Assembly: GCF_900114995.1 (NCBI RefSeq)
Contig: NZ_FOUX01000001.1
Coordinates: forward strand, 186,001-250,000
Direction of reading: 5' to 3'
DNA: 64,000 bases
Origin: Chitinophaga sp. YR627
GTDB lineage: Bacteria; Bacteroidota; Bacteroidia; Chitinophagales; Chitinophagaceae
Both the position numbers and the translations under genes were made by a program. Positions 9,083 through 19,006 of the stretch are shown piece after piece (position 1 is the first letter of the stretch; each line of letters opens with the position of its first letter). The notes beneath the pieces are model-generated. The model saw nothing but the letters and a program-made list of their open reading frames with translations, was not told the DNA's origin and ran no database searches.

Positions 9083-10539
9083 CATTACGATCAGCCTGGA
9101 TATTATTGTTATTTACGGGGCTTTCCCCTTTATTTACTGTGGCGCAGCAACAGAGTAGCATCTCATTGCAGGAAATGGTAGCTTTGTCTCAGACAAGATC
9201 TTCTTTATCGAAAGTAGCGGTTACTCAGAAAGAAATCAGGTATTATCAATTTTTGACATTAAAGAGCGATTTAAAGCCACAAATTTCTCTTTATGGTAAT
9301 GTTCCATCGTATAGTAAGCAATACTCCTCTGTTACACAACCCGATGGTAAAATCGCTTTTTTACCGGTGCAACAAAATTATTCTAATCTCGGATTCAGTC
9401 TGAGCCAGGAGATACCTTTCAGCGGTGGACAGTTGTCTCTTAATTCAGAGCTGAGTCAATTTTACGATTTTCAGGAGAAATATAAGGAATATAACGGAAC
9501 GCCTGTCTTCCTGCATCTTGCGCAGCCCATCTTCGGATTTAATACATTGAAATGGCGTAAAAGAATAGAACCACTGTTGTATGAAGAATCAAAAAGAGAA
9601 TATGTTCAGACAATGGAAAATATTGCTCAGCAAACGGTAAAATTGTACTTTGATGTGTTGGATGCACAGGTTAACATCGCCATAGCTTCAGGTAATCTCA
9701 GAAATGATAGTATAAACTATATTATTGAAAGCCGGAGAGTAGACCTGGGAACCACTTCAGAAAGCAAACTGATGCAATTACAGTTACGCCATCTGAGAAG
9801 CCGGCAGGATCTTGATCGGGCCAGATATGATTATAAAATTGCAAAATTGGCATTGGAAGGTTATACGGGGTTCCATATAGATACTGATCTGACGTTACGA
9901 CTGCCGGAAGATATTCCGGATATGGCCATTCCTATTGAACTTGCGATTGGTTTTGCCAGACAATATCGCCCCGAGTACATTGCGTTTGAGCGAAAAAAAT
10001 TAGAAGCAGAAAGGGATGTCGCACAGGCAAAAGCAGAGAAACAACAGATTAACCTTGTAGCAAACTTTGGTCTTAACAGAGCCGCTACTTCTTTGCGACC
10101 TATTTATACTGATCCGAAGAATCAACAAACATTGTCTGTTGGTATTAATATGCCCATTGTTGATTGGGGGCGTCGACGCAACAGATACAAAACATCGGTC
10201 GCGCTTGAAAAACTTACTAATTTTAATAATAATATTGACAGCGTCAACCTTGTTCAGGAAATAGTGACACTTGTCAGTAGCATAGAACTCCTGAATGGGA
10301 ACATTAACCTCGGAAAGATGACCGATTCAATTGCGGAGAGATCTTTTGAGATGATCAACAGCCAGTTTCAGACAGGCAAGATGACGGTAGTAGATCTCAA
10401 TCTCGCTCAGACAGAAAGAGATAATACCAGGAGAAATTATATTGACACACTTAGAGAATACTGGGATACTTATTTTAGAATAAGAAGATTAACCTTTTAT
10501 GATTTTGAGCATATGAAGCGTTTGTTTGAGACAAACTGA
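9079..10539 (+). CDS. TolC-family outer membrane efflux protein
   Basis: 486 residues with a signal peptide ending near AQQ (residue 24). The long alternating helical segments with internal duplication are those of outer-membrane efflux (OEP) proteins, for example VTQKEIRYYQFLTLKSDLKP and a second repeat around SFEMINSQFQTGKMTVVDLN. It forms the trimeric outer-membrane duct for the upstream pump. ATGA overlap with the pump gene supports translational coupling. It closes the AT-richer left block of the window. No convincing terminator follows. Confidence 0.9.
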   Translation: MTLRSAWILLLFTGLSPLFTVAQQQSSISLQEMVALSQTRSSLSKVAVTQKEIRYYQFLTLKSDLKPQISLYGNVPSYSKQYSSVTQPDGKIAFLPVQQNYSNLGFSLSQEIPFSGGQLSLNSELSQFYDFQEKYKEYNGTPVFLHLAQPIFGFNTLKWRKRIEPLLYEESKREYVQTMENIAQQTVKLYFDVLDAQVNIAIASGNLRNDSINYIIESRRVDLGTTSESKLMQLQLRHLRSRQDLDRARYDYKIAKLALEGYTGFHIDTDLTLRLPEDIPDMAIPIELAIGFARQYRPEYIAFERKKLEAERDVAQAKAEKQQINLVANFGLNRAATSLRPIYTDPKNQQTLSVGINMPIVDWGRRRNRYKTSVALEKLTNFNNNIDSVNLVQEIVTLVSSIELLNGNINLGKMTDSIAERSFEMINSQFQTGKMTVVDLNLAQTERDNTRRNYIDTLREYWDTYFRIRRLTFYDFEHMKRLFETN

Positions 10540-10733
10540 CAAGCAAAATATCCATATAAGTTAACAATTACTTAATCCAAACTTAACATTCGCTCTCTAT
10601 TTTGCGCCCTGAAAATTAACACGTACAGCTTATCACGCTATTGTCAGTGAATATCATGTTATCAGGAGGTCTCTACACTATCTCTGCTGAATAATGTTCA
10701 GACAGACTTAACATTACCTTTACAATAGCGGTG

Positions 10734-10741
10734 TAATTTTG
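10734..10741 (+). promoter_or_regulatory. Bacteroidota -7 promoter box (TAnnTTTG)
   Basis: TAATTTTG matches the Bacteroidota -7 consensus TAnnTTTG and lies 25 nt before the sigma-factor ATG. No clear -33 TTTG is found at the expected spacing. A 10-mer ACTTAACATT occurs at 10581-10590 and again at 10706-10715, the second just upstream of this box, and may be a regulator site. Confidence 0.4.
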
Positions 10742-10766
10742 TTTCGTAAACACCAGGTTAAATAAG

Positions 10767-11309
10767 ATGCGAATTAATATTAAACATAGTGCTTCATCTG
10801 ACCCTGAGATGTATTTTGACAGGTTATTCAAAGAGACCTACGCTAATACCGTCGCATACCTGGAAAAAATCAGCAGTGATAAGGACCTGGCCCGCGACCT
10901 GGCGCAGGAGGCTTACCTGAAGATCTGGCAGAAGCTGGACTTACTGCCGGAAGACGGGGAGGAGATGCTGAGATATATTCTGATCATCGCACGCAACTGT
11001 TTCCTGGACCATCTGAAAGGTGTGCTGAAAGAAAAGAAACAACAGGACGCCTACGCCACTGTATATATTGAAACAAGTGCTGCCGCCAACTACATGGAAG
11101 TAAAAGAGCAGCAACAGATTATCGACCATACTATCAATACACAGGAAGAATCCGCCCGCCGTTTTTATCTCCTGAACCGCGAGGAAGGCCTTACCTACAA
11201 AGAGATCGCCCTGCAGGAAGGCGTATCTGAAAAAACCGTAGAGCGCTATATCGGAAGAGTGCTCCGTACCCTGCGTACCCGCCTTGCCAGCTTCCTTTTT
11301 CTTTGGTAA
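10767..11309 (+). CDS. ECF RNA polymerase sigma factor (FecI-like)
   Basis: 180 residues. Region 2 is visible at residues about 15-85 (DLAQEAYLKIWQKLDLLP) and region 4 helix-turn-helix at about 125-175 (GLTYKEIALQEGVSEKTVER). The length and the adjacent FecR gene identify it as a sigma-70-family ECF factor of the type that activates SusC/SusD loci in Bacteroidota. It should be held by the FecR anti-sigma encoded next and released when the STN-bearing SusC transporter binds ligand. It is followed by FecR after an 81-nt gap. Confidence 0.92.
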   Translation: MRINIKHSASSDPEMYFDRLFKETYANTVAYLEKISSDKDLARDLAQEAYLKIWQKLDLLPEDGEEMLRYILIIARNCFLDHLKGVLKEKKQQDAYATVYIETSAAANYMEVKEQQQIIDHTINTQEESARRFYLLNREEGLTYKEIALQEGVSEKTVERYIGRVLRTLRTRLASFLFLW

Positions 11310-11390
11310 CAATTCCTTAACCTTGATTGCTGACGGTGACCTGTTTGTTTTGCTGTTCTTATAATAAACACAATAAACAAAGTCAGCTAA

Positions 11391-12389
11391 ATGGACCTAC
11401 AGGATATCCGGAAAAGATTGGAAGATTTCAGAACTGGTAAATTGACCTCCGCACAAAAAGAGGAATTACAGGACTTGCTTGACTCCCTCACAGAAGAGGA
11501 GCAGGCGGCTTTATTTCCCGTGGATGCTTATTTACAGCCAGGAACTCACCAGTTACCGGATGAAGAAGTAGCCGTTGCCCTTGCTCGTCTGAAACAGACA
11601 GTAAAACCAGGCAGGGTATTATTCCTGGGTGGCTGGAGAAATGTGAGCAAATATGCCGCTATCCTGGTGCTTGTAATGGGAAGTACTTTCCTGCTGAGAA
11701 AACAGACCGGTCTTTATTTCAAAAAGAGCGGACAGACAGCCAAACGTTATCAGGTCATGAAAGTGGCGGATGGCAATCACGCTACGCTGATGCTGAAAGA
11801 CGGTACACGTATCGTTATCAATGGCGGTAGTGAACTGTTGTACCCTGAGAACTTCGAAGGCGCTGAGCGTATGGTGGTGCTGAAAGAAGGGGAAGCTTAT
11901 TTCGATATCGCAAAAGATGCAGCGCATCCGTTCGTCGTAAAAACGCAACAGATGAGAGTACGCGTACTGGGTACTTCATTCTCTGTCAGAGATTATAAGG
12001 AAGAAGCACGCGCCTCCGTATCTGTCAATAGTGGGCGGGTAGCACTTGAGAGCATATTAAAGGCAGGACCATGGCTTGAACTCAACGCCGGCAATGGATC
12101 AGTAATAGATAAATATAAAGGGACAATTACCAAACAGGACATCGAGATATCAGCCACCACTGCGTGGATAAGAGGAGAGTTTAATTTCCATGATGCCGCT
12201 TTACAGGAAGTATTACAGGTGCTGCAACATAAATATGCAGTACGTTTCGAAGTAAAAGATTCAACACTGCTGAAACGCAGATTTACAGCAACATTCAGGA
12301 ACAACAGTATTCAAAACATCATGCAGCAGTTGAAGCTCATGGGTAACATCGATTATACTATTACAGACAACCTAATATTAATACAATAA
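11391..12389 (+). CDS. FecR-family anti-sigma factor
   Basis: 332 residues. The N-terminal cytosolic part (1-80) should bind the ECF sigma factor. One transmembrane helix lies around residues 85-101 (YAAILVLVMGSTFLLRK). The periplasmic FecR domain follows (about 115-215, with DGTRIVINGGSELLYP and GEAYFDIAKDAAHPFVV), then a C-terminal DUF4974/STN-like domain (about 260-330) that contacts the transporter's signalling domain. It relays occupancy of the downstream SusC to the sigma factor. 55 nt separate it from susC. Confidence 0.92.
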   Translation: MDLQDIRKRLEDFRTGKLTSAQKEELQDLLDSLTEEEQAALFPVDAYLQPGTHQLPDEEVAVALARLKQTVKPGRVLFLGGWRNVSKYAAILVLVMGSTFLLRKQTGLYFKKSGQTAKRYQVMKVADGNHATLMLKDGTRIVINGGSELLYPENFEGAERMVVLKEGEAYFDIAKDAAHPFVVKTQQMRVRVLGTSFSVRDYKEEARASVSVNSGRVALESILKAGPWLELNAGNGSVIDKYKGTITKQDIEISATTAWIRGEFNFHDAALQEVLQVLQHKYAVRFEVKDSTLLKRRFTATFRNNSIQNIMQQLKLMGNIDYTITDNLILIQ

Positions 12390-12444
12390 CAACCACCCAT
12401 TAAGGGATCGAAAAAATTCGGTACAAAAGCTAAATTTTAAATGA

Positions 12445-15400
12445 ATGGACAAAAGTACAAATAAGCGGGGAGGCCCGCTAGGGAATTGCTGTCCGCAACT
12501 GAAAGGGATCATCAGGAATGCGGGGCTGCTGGTACTGTTATTCTTTACTGCATTTATGCCTGCTGTTTATGCGCAAACAGGCGAACAAAAGCTGGACATT
12601 GCCATCGAAGGGCAGCCACTGAAAAATGTATTTCAGTTTATTGAGAAGAGCACTTCTTTCGTCGTAAACCACAGTGAAGACGAAATAAATACCGGTGTGA
12701 AAGTGACAGTAAATCTGAAAGGCGCTACTGTATCTGAAATACTGAGAGCTGCACTGCGTACTACCGAATACGAATTTGTGCGTAATGGTAACACATTTGT
12801 TATCACGCGCAGACAACCGGATATCGTTATCCGTGGTAAAGTAACCGATGAGAGAGGTGAAATACTGATCGGGGTGAACGTACGTCCGAAAAATGGTGCC
12901 AGAGGTACCATTACCAATAAAGATGGATTCTATACCATCGCTGTTCCATCTCCGGGAACATCCCTGGTATTCTCTTTTATGGGTTACAGCATCCGTACTA
13001 TACCGGTAAAAGAAACCCAGACGCTGAACGTACAGCTGTTACCGGATGCAAAAGCGCTGAAAGAAGTGGAGATCACTACAGCTCTGGGTATTAAACGTGA
13101 TGAGAAAGCCCTGGGTTATGCTGCTACTGTTGTAAAAAATGAACAGCTGACCGATGCGGTATCCAATAACTGGACAGATGCATTGTCCGGTAAAGTGGCT
13201 GGTCTGAACCTGGTTCGTTCCAACGCGGGTCCTACCGGTTCCAACAAGATCATCCTGCGTGGCGAAAGCAACCTGAATGGTGATAACGAAGCGCTGATCG
13301 TAGTAGATGGTGTGGTGATCAACCAGAGTAGCGGTCGTCGTACTGCGAACAGCGGTGAAACGCCATATGGTACGGGTAGTGATAACATGCCGGCTGACTA
13401 TGGTAGTGGTCTGAACGACATCAACCCTGAAGATATTGAGTCTGTGACCGTACTGAAAGGACCTGGTGCTGCGGCATTATATGGTCAGCGTGGTGCGAAT
13501 GGTGCATTGATCATTACCACCAAGTCAGGTAGTCCGAAGAGAAAAGGACTGGGTGTGACCGTTAACTCAAACGCTGCGCTCGAACAGGTGAACCGCTGGC
13601 CTTCTCTGCAATATGAGTATGGACAGGGACTGGATGGTGCTGCTTATTATTCTTATGGTGCATCTGCTGATGGCGCCAGCACCAGTGGTACCAGCTCTGC
13701 TTATGGTCCGCGTTTCGAAGGACAGAAATTCTTCCAGTATGATCCGGTGACACAGGCACAGGGTAAAGAGAGAACGCCATGGGTGGCTCATCCTAATCAG
13801 ATCCAGAAATTCTTCCAGACAGGTCAGACCTTTACAAACTCTGTGAGCCTGGATGGTGGTACTGATAAAACAACTGCACGTTTCTCTTTCACGAATGTAA
13901 ACAACACATGGACAGTGCCGAATACAGGCTATGGCCGTAACACAGTGGCCATGTCCGTGAATTCAAAAGTGAATGATAAACTGCAGATCTCTTCTAAAGT
14001 AAACTATACCAATAAATTCAGCGATAACCTGCCAGGTTCCGGTTATGGTAACCAGTCACTGATGTACTGGTATATCTTCTGGCAGCCGAATGCTGATCTG
14101 GACGGGCTGAGAAACTACTGGGTAAATGGCCAGGAAGGAAAACAGATCAAATATCCTTTCAGCTCTTTCCCGGAAAACCCATACGCGGTTTCCTATGAGT
14201 TCCTGAACTCCACCAACCGTCACGGTATTACCGGTAACGTACAGGCAACTTATAACATCATCAAAGGTCTGAGCGTACAGGTAAGAACCTCTATTGACTT
14301 TGCGAATGAGCACCGCGAACAGAAGCGTCCTTATGACGCAGGTGCGAAGTTCCAGCGTGGTAGCTTCCGTACACAGAACATCTTCGGTATGGAGTCCAGC
14401 ACCGACTTCCTGGTGAGATACAATGGTAAGATCGCCAAAGATCTCGAGTTGTCAGTAACAGCTGGTGGAAGCACCCTGAGAAACAACTACAGAAAAGATG
14501 AGGTGCGTGCTGACTCCCTGATCTATCCGGGTATTTACAGTATGGCAAATGCTGCTGGTCCGCTGGTAACAATGCCTTACACTTCCGGTTATAAATTCAA
14601 CAGTGCATATGGTTTGCTGGCATTGGCCTATAAAGAGTACCTGTTTGTAGACTTTACCGCCCGTCAGGACTGGGCAAGTACATTGGCCACACCTGCACGT
14701 ACTGGTAATGCTGCGTTCTTTTATCCTTCTGCTAACCTGAGTTTTGTTCCTTCTGAGTATTTCAAATTACCTGCTGCCGTAAACTATGCGAAAGTGAGGT
14801 TCTCTGCTTCCGGTGTAGGTAGTGGTGGTACTACTCCTTATATGACAGCTTATACATATCCGTCAGCGGGTAGCCTGTATAGCGGTGGTCTGGAAAATCC
14901 TTCCGTACTGGCTAATCCGAACCTGCGACCGCTCAGAACTATTTCCTATGAAGTAGGTGCGGCTGGTAAGTTCTTCAATAATCGTATCGGATTTGACCTT
15001 GCATTGTACAGAGGTATGTCTAAAGACCAGCACCTGTATCGTATCGTAGACCGTGCTTCCGGTTACAATCAGGTATTGATCAACGCCGGAGAGGTAAGCA
15101 ATAAAGGTATTGAACTGGCACTGAATGGTACGCCGATCGCTACCAAGAGCGGGTTCAAATGGAGCACCAATATCGTATTCTCTTCTAACCGTAACAGGAT
15201 CGAGAAACTGGTAGACAGTTCAGTAGTACTGAAAACCGGTTACGTAGGTGGTGGCCAGATCGTGGCACAGGTAGGCGGTAGCATGGGTGACCTGTATGGT
15301 CGTGGTTACCAGCGCTCTCCTGACGGCCAGGTCATCTATGACAAAACAACCGGTGTGGCGCTGCTTACTGAAGGTGTAAAATACCTGGGTAACACGATTC

Positions 15401-15936
15401 CTAAGTTTAAACTGGGCTTCACCAACGATTTCACTTTCAAACAGTTCCACCTGGGTATACAGTTCGATGGCCAGTATGGCGCCGTTGCACACTCCTTGAT
15501 GCACTACAAACTGGCAGAACAGGGTAAAACTACCAACACACTGCCTGGCCGTTACAATGGTATCATCGGTAATGGTGTTGTACAGGAAGGCGATGGCAAG
15601 TTCCGTAAGAACGACGTGATCGCTACAGATATCGATGAATATTACCGTTCTCACTTTGGCGTGGATAACGCAGAGGGTAGCACTTTCCGTACGGACTTTA
15701 TCAAATTCAGAGAAGCACGTCTTGACTACACCCTGAATCCAAAGGTGGCTAAACGTATCGGTTTCCAGCGTGCAACGTTTGGTGTGTATGGTCGTAACCT
15801 GTTCATCTGGTCTCCATGGCCGATGTTCGATCCTGAATTCGGTACAATCACCGGTACTGATATCGTACAGGGTTTTGAAGTGGGGCAGTTCCCATCTACC
15901 CGTACAATTGGCTGTAACCTGGTACTCGTACTTTAA
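12445..15936 (+). CDS. SusC/RagA TonB-dependent transporter with STN domain
   Basis: 1163 residues. A signal peptide ends near AQT (residue 45). Then come a secretin/TonB short N-terminal (STN) domain (about 48-125, from LDIAIEGQPLKNVFQFIEKS), a carboxypeptidase-regulatory-like beta-sandwich (about 128-205, IRGKVTDERGE), a TonB box region, a plug (about 235-360, DALSGKVAGLNLVRSNAG) and a large outer-membrane barrel ending TRTIGCNLVLVL. The STN domain implies ligand-dependent signalling to the adjacent FecR/ECF pair. It forms the energised channel under the SusD lid encoded 11 nt downstream. Ligand not evident from sequence; the phosphoesterase in the locus suggests a phosphorylated compound (inference). 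Confidence 0.95.
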   Translation: MDKSTNKRGGPLGNCCPQLKGIIRNAGLLVLLFFTAFMPAVYAQTGEQKLDIAIEGQPLKNVFQFIEKSTSFVVNHSEDEINTGVKVTVNLKGATVSEILRAALRTTEYEFVRNGNTFVITRRQPDIVIRGKVTDERGEILIGVNVRPKNGARGTITNKDGFYTIAVPSPGTSLVFSFMGYSIRTIPVKETQTLNVQLLPDAKALKEVEITTALGIKRDEKALGYAATVVKNEQLTDAVSNNWTDALSGKVAGLNLVRSNAGPTGSNKIILRGESNLNGDNEALIVVDGVVINQSSGRRTANSGETPYGTGSDNMPADYGSGLNDINPEDIESVTVLKGPGAAALYGQRGANGALIITTKSGSPKRKGLGVTVNSNAALEQVNRWPSLQYEYGQGLDGAAYYSYGASADGASTSGTSSAYGPRFEGQKFFQYDPVTQAQGKERTPWVAHPNQIQKFFQTGQTFTNSVSLDGGTDKTTARFSFTNVNNTWTVPNTGYGRNTVAMSVNSKVNDKLQISSKVNYTNKFSDNLPGSGYGNQSLMYWYIFWQPNADLDGLRNYWVNGQEGKQIKYPFSSFPENPYAVSYEFLNSTNRHGITGNVQATYNIIKGLSVQVRTSIDFANEHREQKRPYDAGAKFQRGSFRTQNIFGMESSTDFLVRYNGKIAKDLELSVTAGGSTLRNNYRKDEVRADSLIYPGIYSMANAAGPLVTMPYTSGYKFNSAYGLLALAYKEYLFVDFTARQDWASTLATPARTGNAAFFYPSANLSFVPSEYFKLPAAVNYAKVRFSASGVGSGGTTPYMTAYTYPSAGSLYSGGLENPSVLANPNLRPLRTISYEVGAAGKFFNNRIGFDLALYRGMSKDQHLYRIVDRASGYNQVLINAGEVSNKGIELALNGTPIATKSGFKWSTNIVFSSNRNRIEKLVDSSVVLKTGYVGGGQIVAQVGGSMGDLYGRGYQRSPDGQVIYDKTTGVALLTEGVKYLGNTIPKFKLGFTNDFTFKQFHLGIQFDGQYGAVAHSLMHYKLAEQGKTTNTLPGRYNGIIGNGVVQEGDGKFRKNDVIATDIDEYYRSHFGVDNAEGSTFRTDFIKFREARLDYTLNPKVAKRIGFQRATFGVYGRNLFIWSPWPMFDPEFGTITGTDIVQGFEVGQFPSTRTIGCNLVLVL

Positions 15937-15947
15937 TCTTAAAAGCA

Positions 15948-17450
15948 ATGAAGAAAGTTATATATAAATTCTCCGCTGTCGTATTGATGGGTAGCCTGCT
16001 TTTCTCATCCTGTACGAAAGACTTTACAGAGATCAATACTGATCCGAACGGTACTCCTACGGCATTACCTGAGCAGCTGATGGCGCCGGCACTGGTAGGT
16101 ACACTTGGTTACAACATGCTTCGTAACCGCAACTTTAATAATGAGTTGATGCAGGTAACGGTAGATCCGAGTGATGCAGAGGGTAAGGTATTCAGATATG
16201 ATTACCGTGCTACCTGGGCCGATTACCTGTACAATGGCCTATATTCTGAACTGACCAATTTCAAGGACATGTATAAGGTAGCCAGCAAACCGCTGACCTA
16301 CAACAGGTCCTACATGGGTATTTCTGTTATCTGTCAGTCATGGATCTATTCCATACTGACAGATACTTACGGAGATGTTCCTTATTTCCAGTCCAATGAA
16401 GCAAGAGACAGTGCTATCTATGAGCCCACGTTCGACGCACAGAAAGATATCTATATGGATATCTTCGATAAACTTGATTCAGCCAACGTATGGTTATCCA
16501 CCGGTACGGCGATCAGTTCTACCAGTGACCCTGTATACGGTGGGTCGGTAGCGAACTGGCGTAAGTTCGGTAACTCACTGTATTTACGTTTGTTGCTGAG
16601 GGTATCCGGTAAAGCGGAGATGACAGAATTCTGTAAAGCCAGGATCAAAAAAGTTGTTGAAACTTATCCGATCATGGCCAGCAATGCAGAGTCTGCGATC
16701 CTGAGATGGACAGGTGTTGGTCCGCTGTCTTCTCCTTACATCGGTGTAAGAGAACAGGACTTCAGGGCGCCTGGTATTGCCAGCTATTTCATCGATAACC
16801 TGAGTTCCTGGAATGATCCGCGTATCGACATTCCTACCTATGGCACCAGCAGCATTAACAGATGGGGTATTGCTCCTTACTCCGGTTCTTACCAGGGTAT
16901 TCCAAGCGGTTATGCGCCAGGCGAGAACCCGATAAAAAAATGCTACTTCTATTCTAACACCTCTGCGGTGTCGCTGATGACAGAGCCAATGACGGGTATG
17001 ATGATGAATTATGCGGAACTGAAGTTCATCCTGGCAGAATGTGCTATCAGGGGATGGATCACTGGCTCTGCTGAAACCTACTACAATGATGGTGCACAGA
17101 ACAGTATCACTTTATGGCTGCCTAACTGGGTTGTGCCAATCAAAGACTTCCTGACGGCAGCAGACATCGAGTGGGATGATAAGTTATCATTCGAAGATAA
17201 AATGGAAAGGATCCACAAGCAGAAATATTATGCGCTGTTCCTGATGGACATGCAGCAGTGGTTTGAATACCGTCGTACTGGTCACCCGATCCTGCCTAAA
17301 GGCGCGGGACTGAAAAACGGCGGTGTGATGCCTGCAAGGATGACTTATCCTGTATATGTACAATCAACTAATCCGACAAATTATAAACTGGCAGTTGCCA
17401 GACAGGGGGCAGATCAGATCTCTACCCAGGTTTGGTGGCAAAAACCATAA
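15948..17450 (+). CDS. SusD/RagB-family nutrient-binding lipoprotein
   Basis: 500 residues with lipobox LFSSC (C22). DFTEINTDPNGTPTALPEQL and GISVICQSWIYSILTDTYGD are hallmarks of the SusD-like_2 branch, built from helical TPR-like repeats that cap the SusC barrel. The C-terminus (QISTQVWWQKP) is typical of the family. It is a surface-exposed ligand-capture subunit paired with the preceding transporter, from which it is separated by 11 nt. Confidence 0.93.
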   Translation: MKKVIYKFSAVVLMGSLLFSSCTKDFTEINTDPNGTPTALPEQLMAPALVGTLGYNMLRNRNFNNELMQVTVDPSDAEGKVFRYDYRATWADYLYNGLYSELTNFKDMYKVASKPLTYNRSYMGISVICQSWIYSILTDTYGDVPYFQSNEARDSAIYEPTFDAQKDIYMDIFDKLDSANVWLSTGTAISSTSDPVYGGSVANWRKFGNSLYLRLLLRVSGKAEMTEFCKARIKKVVETYPIMASNAESAILRWTGVGPLSSPYIGVREQDFRAPGIASYFIDNLSSWNDPRIDIPTYGTSSINRWGIAPYSGSYQGIPSGYAPGENPIKKCYFYSNTSAVSLMTEPMTGMMMNYAELKFILAECAIRGWITGSAETYYNDGAQNSITLWLPNWVVPIKDFLTAADIEWDDKLSFEDKMERIHKQKYYALFLMDMQQWFEYRRTGHPILPKGAGLKNGGVMPARMTYPVYVQSTNPTNYKLAVARQGADQISTQVWWQKP

Positions 17451-17476
17451 TTGATATTCAATACCAAAATACTGTC

Positions 17477-18991
17477 ATGAAAAAGATATTTATATACGCT
17501 TTCTTATTGTCCTCACTGATCACGCTTTGGGGATGTGAAAAGGATAATTATCCTGGAGCAGAGATAAGCCCTTATGTGGCAATAATGGATGTCAGAAACC
17601 TGTACAGAGGTCAGGACCTTGTACTGAACAATGATAATCTCAAAGGTGGTCATAGTCTGGCAGCGATGGTTGTATCAGACCATTCCGGCGGCAACCTGCC
17701 GGAGGGACTGCTGGTGGTACAGGATGCCCGTCGCCTGTCAGCCATGCGTGGTATTTCGATTCCTTTAGGCGCTGATGCAGCCTCCTTTGTACCGGGTGAT
17801 TCTGTGATCATCCATATAGATGGTAAGACATTGTCAAGGGTAAATGGTATCCTGGAGATCAAGGGCGTTAGCAAAAGCGATATCCAGAAGGTTTCTTCTG
17901 ATAACCCGCTGACGATCATGCGTGTGACGATCGGTCAGATGCAGACCAATCCGGATAACTATGAGAGTATGTTGTCTGTGATTGTGAAAGGTACTTTTGA
18001 TCCGTTGCCACAGCCCACAGATGTTTTATCTGGTGATAAGACACTGAATGATGGTTTTGGCGATATCATCCTGCATACCGAAGCAAATGCTGCCTTTGCA
18101 AATAACGCGGCTTTTGTGAATGCTAACTATACCGGTATTGTCTTCAACTCCGAAGGGAAGGAAGGAAAGCTGACCCCGCAGTTCAGGGTGCGTACCGGAA
18201 AAGATGTGCAGGAACTGAGTTCTCAGATCCAGGTAGCACCTGTACTGATCACTGGTTTTATGAGTGATGTAGCCGGCGGTGATGGTAACTATGAATACGT
18301 ACAGCTGATGGCGACAACCGATATTGATTTTGCGCAGACCCCTTATGCGGTAGTGATGACCAATAATGCCAATGCTTCTACGCCAACGGGCTATCCTACC
18401 AATGGATGGGCTACGGGTAACATGCGTACATATAAATTCAGTCTGAGCAAGGGTACTGCGAAGAAAGGCACTTTCTTCTATGTAGGCGGCGCCGGTAAAC
18501 TGATCAATGGTTCCGGTTCTACCAATATTAGCAGTTCCAACTGGATCAGGGCATTTGATTATACCAAGAATGACGGTGATGGCTTCGGTCTGAAAACAGG
18601 CGGTCTGTTTGCTAATAGTGGTAACGCATCCGGTGTAGCGGTATTTAAAGATTCTACCGTTACTGCCAGCTCTACGCCGGTGGATGTGATCTTTATCGCT
18701 ACCGGTGGTAGTTTGTACTCCGGCAGCAAAGGATACCGTGTTGCCAATACGGATTTCTATGATATCATTAATCCGCTCACGATGGCGCAGCAGCCATTCT
18801 ACAGACAGGGTTCCAATACCCTGAGTCTGGTGTACAACACAGCTGACCTGGGCTATTTCAATATGCTGGGTGGTGTGTACAATCCGGCGCTGGGTAAATG
18901 GGTAAGAGCAAGGGCACAGAACAACAGACTGCTGACCAAGAGCTCTCCAATAACAGATATCGAAGGAGAAGGAGCTACAGTTCTCAAATAA
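17477..18991 (+). CDS. DUF5689 lipoprotein of the SusC/SusD locus
   Basis: 504 residues from the ATG at 17477, which gives a lipoprotein signal with lipobox LWGC (C20); the frame opens upstream at 17432 but that overlaps susD. Residues about 35-210 fit the DUF5689 domain (YVAIMDVRNLYRGQDL, then GISIPLGADAASFVPGDSV, an OB-fold-like pattern). The C-terminal half is a beta-rich module. DUF5689 proteins often follow SusCD pairs with secreted nucleases or phosphatases. Probably a surface accessory that binds the substrate; no catalytic motif seen. Confidence 0.75.
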   Translation: MKKIFIYAFLLSSLITLWGCEKDNYPGAEISPYVAIMDVRNLYRGQDLVLNNDNLKGGHSLAAMVVSDHSGGNLPEGLLVVQDARRLSAMRGISIPLGADAASFVPGDSVIIHIDGKTLSRVNGILEIKGVSKSDIQKVSSDNPLTIMRVTIGQMQTNPDNYESMLSVIVKGTFDPLPQPTDVLSGDKTLNDGFGDIILHTEANAAFANNAAFVNANYTGIVFNSEGKEGKLTPQFRVRTGKDVQELSSQIQVAPVLITGFMSDVAGGDGNYEYVQLMATTDIDFAQTPYAVVMTNNANASTPTGYPTNGWATGNMRTYKFSLSKGTAKKGTFFYVGGAGKLINGSGSTNISSSNWIRAFDYTKNDGDGFGLKTGGLFANSGNASGVAVFKDSTVTASSTPVDVIFIATGGSLYSGSKGYRVANTDFYDIINPLTMAQQPFYRQGSNTLSLVYNTADLGYFNMLGGVYNPALGKWVRARAQNNRLLTKSSPITDIEGEGATVLK

Positions 18992-19006
18992 ACAGATTAA
19001 ACAGTT

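Noticed and set aside
15220..15948. 242-codon open frame antisense to the SusC gene
   Set aside because: Shadow of the SusC barrel coding sequence; codon bias of the plus strand leaves the opposite frame open.
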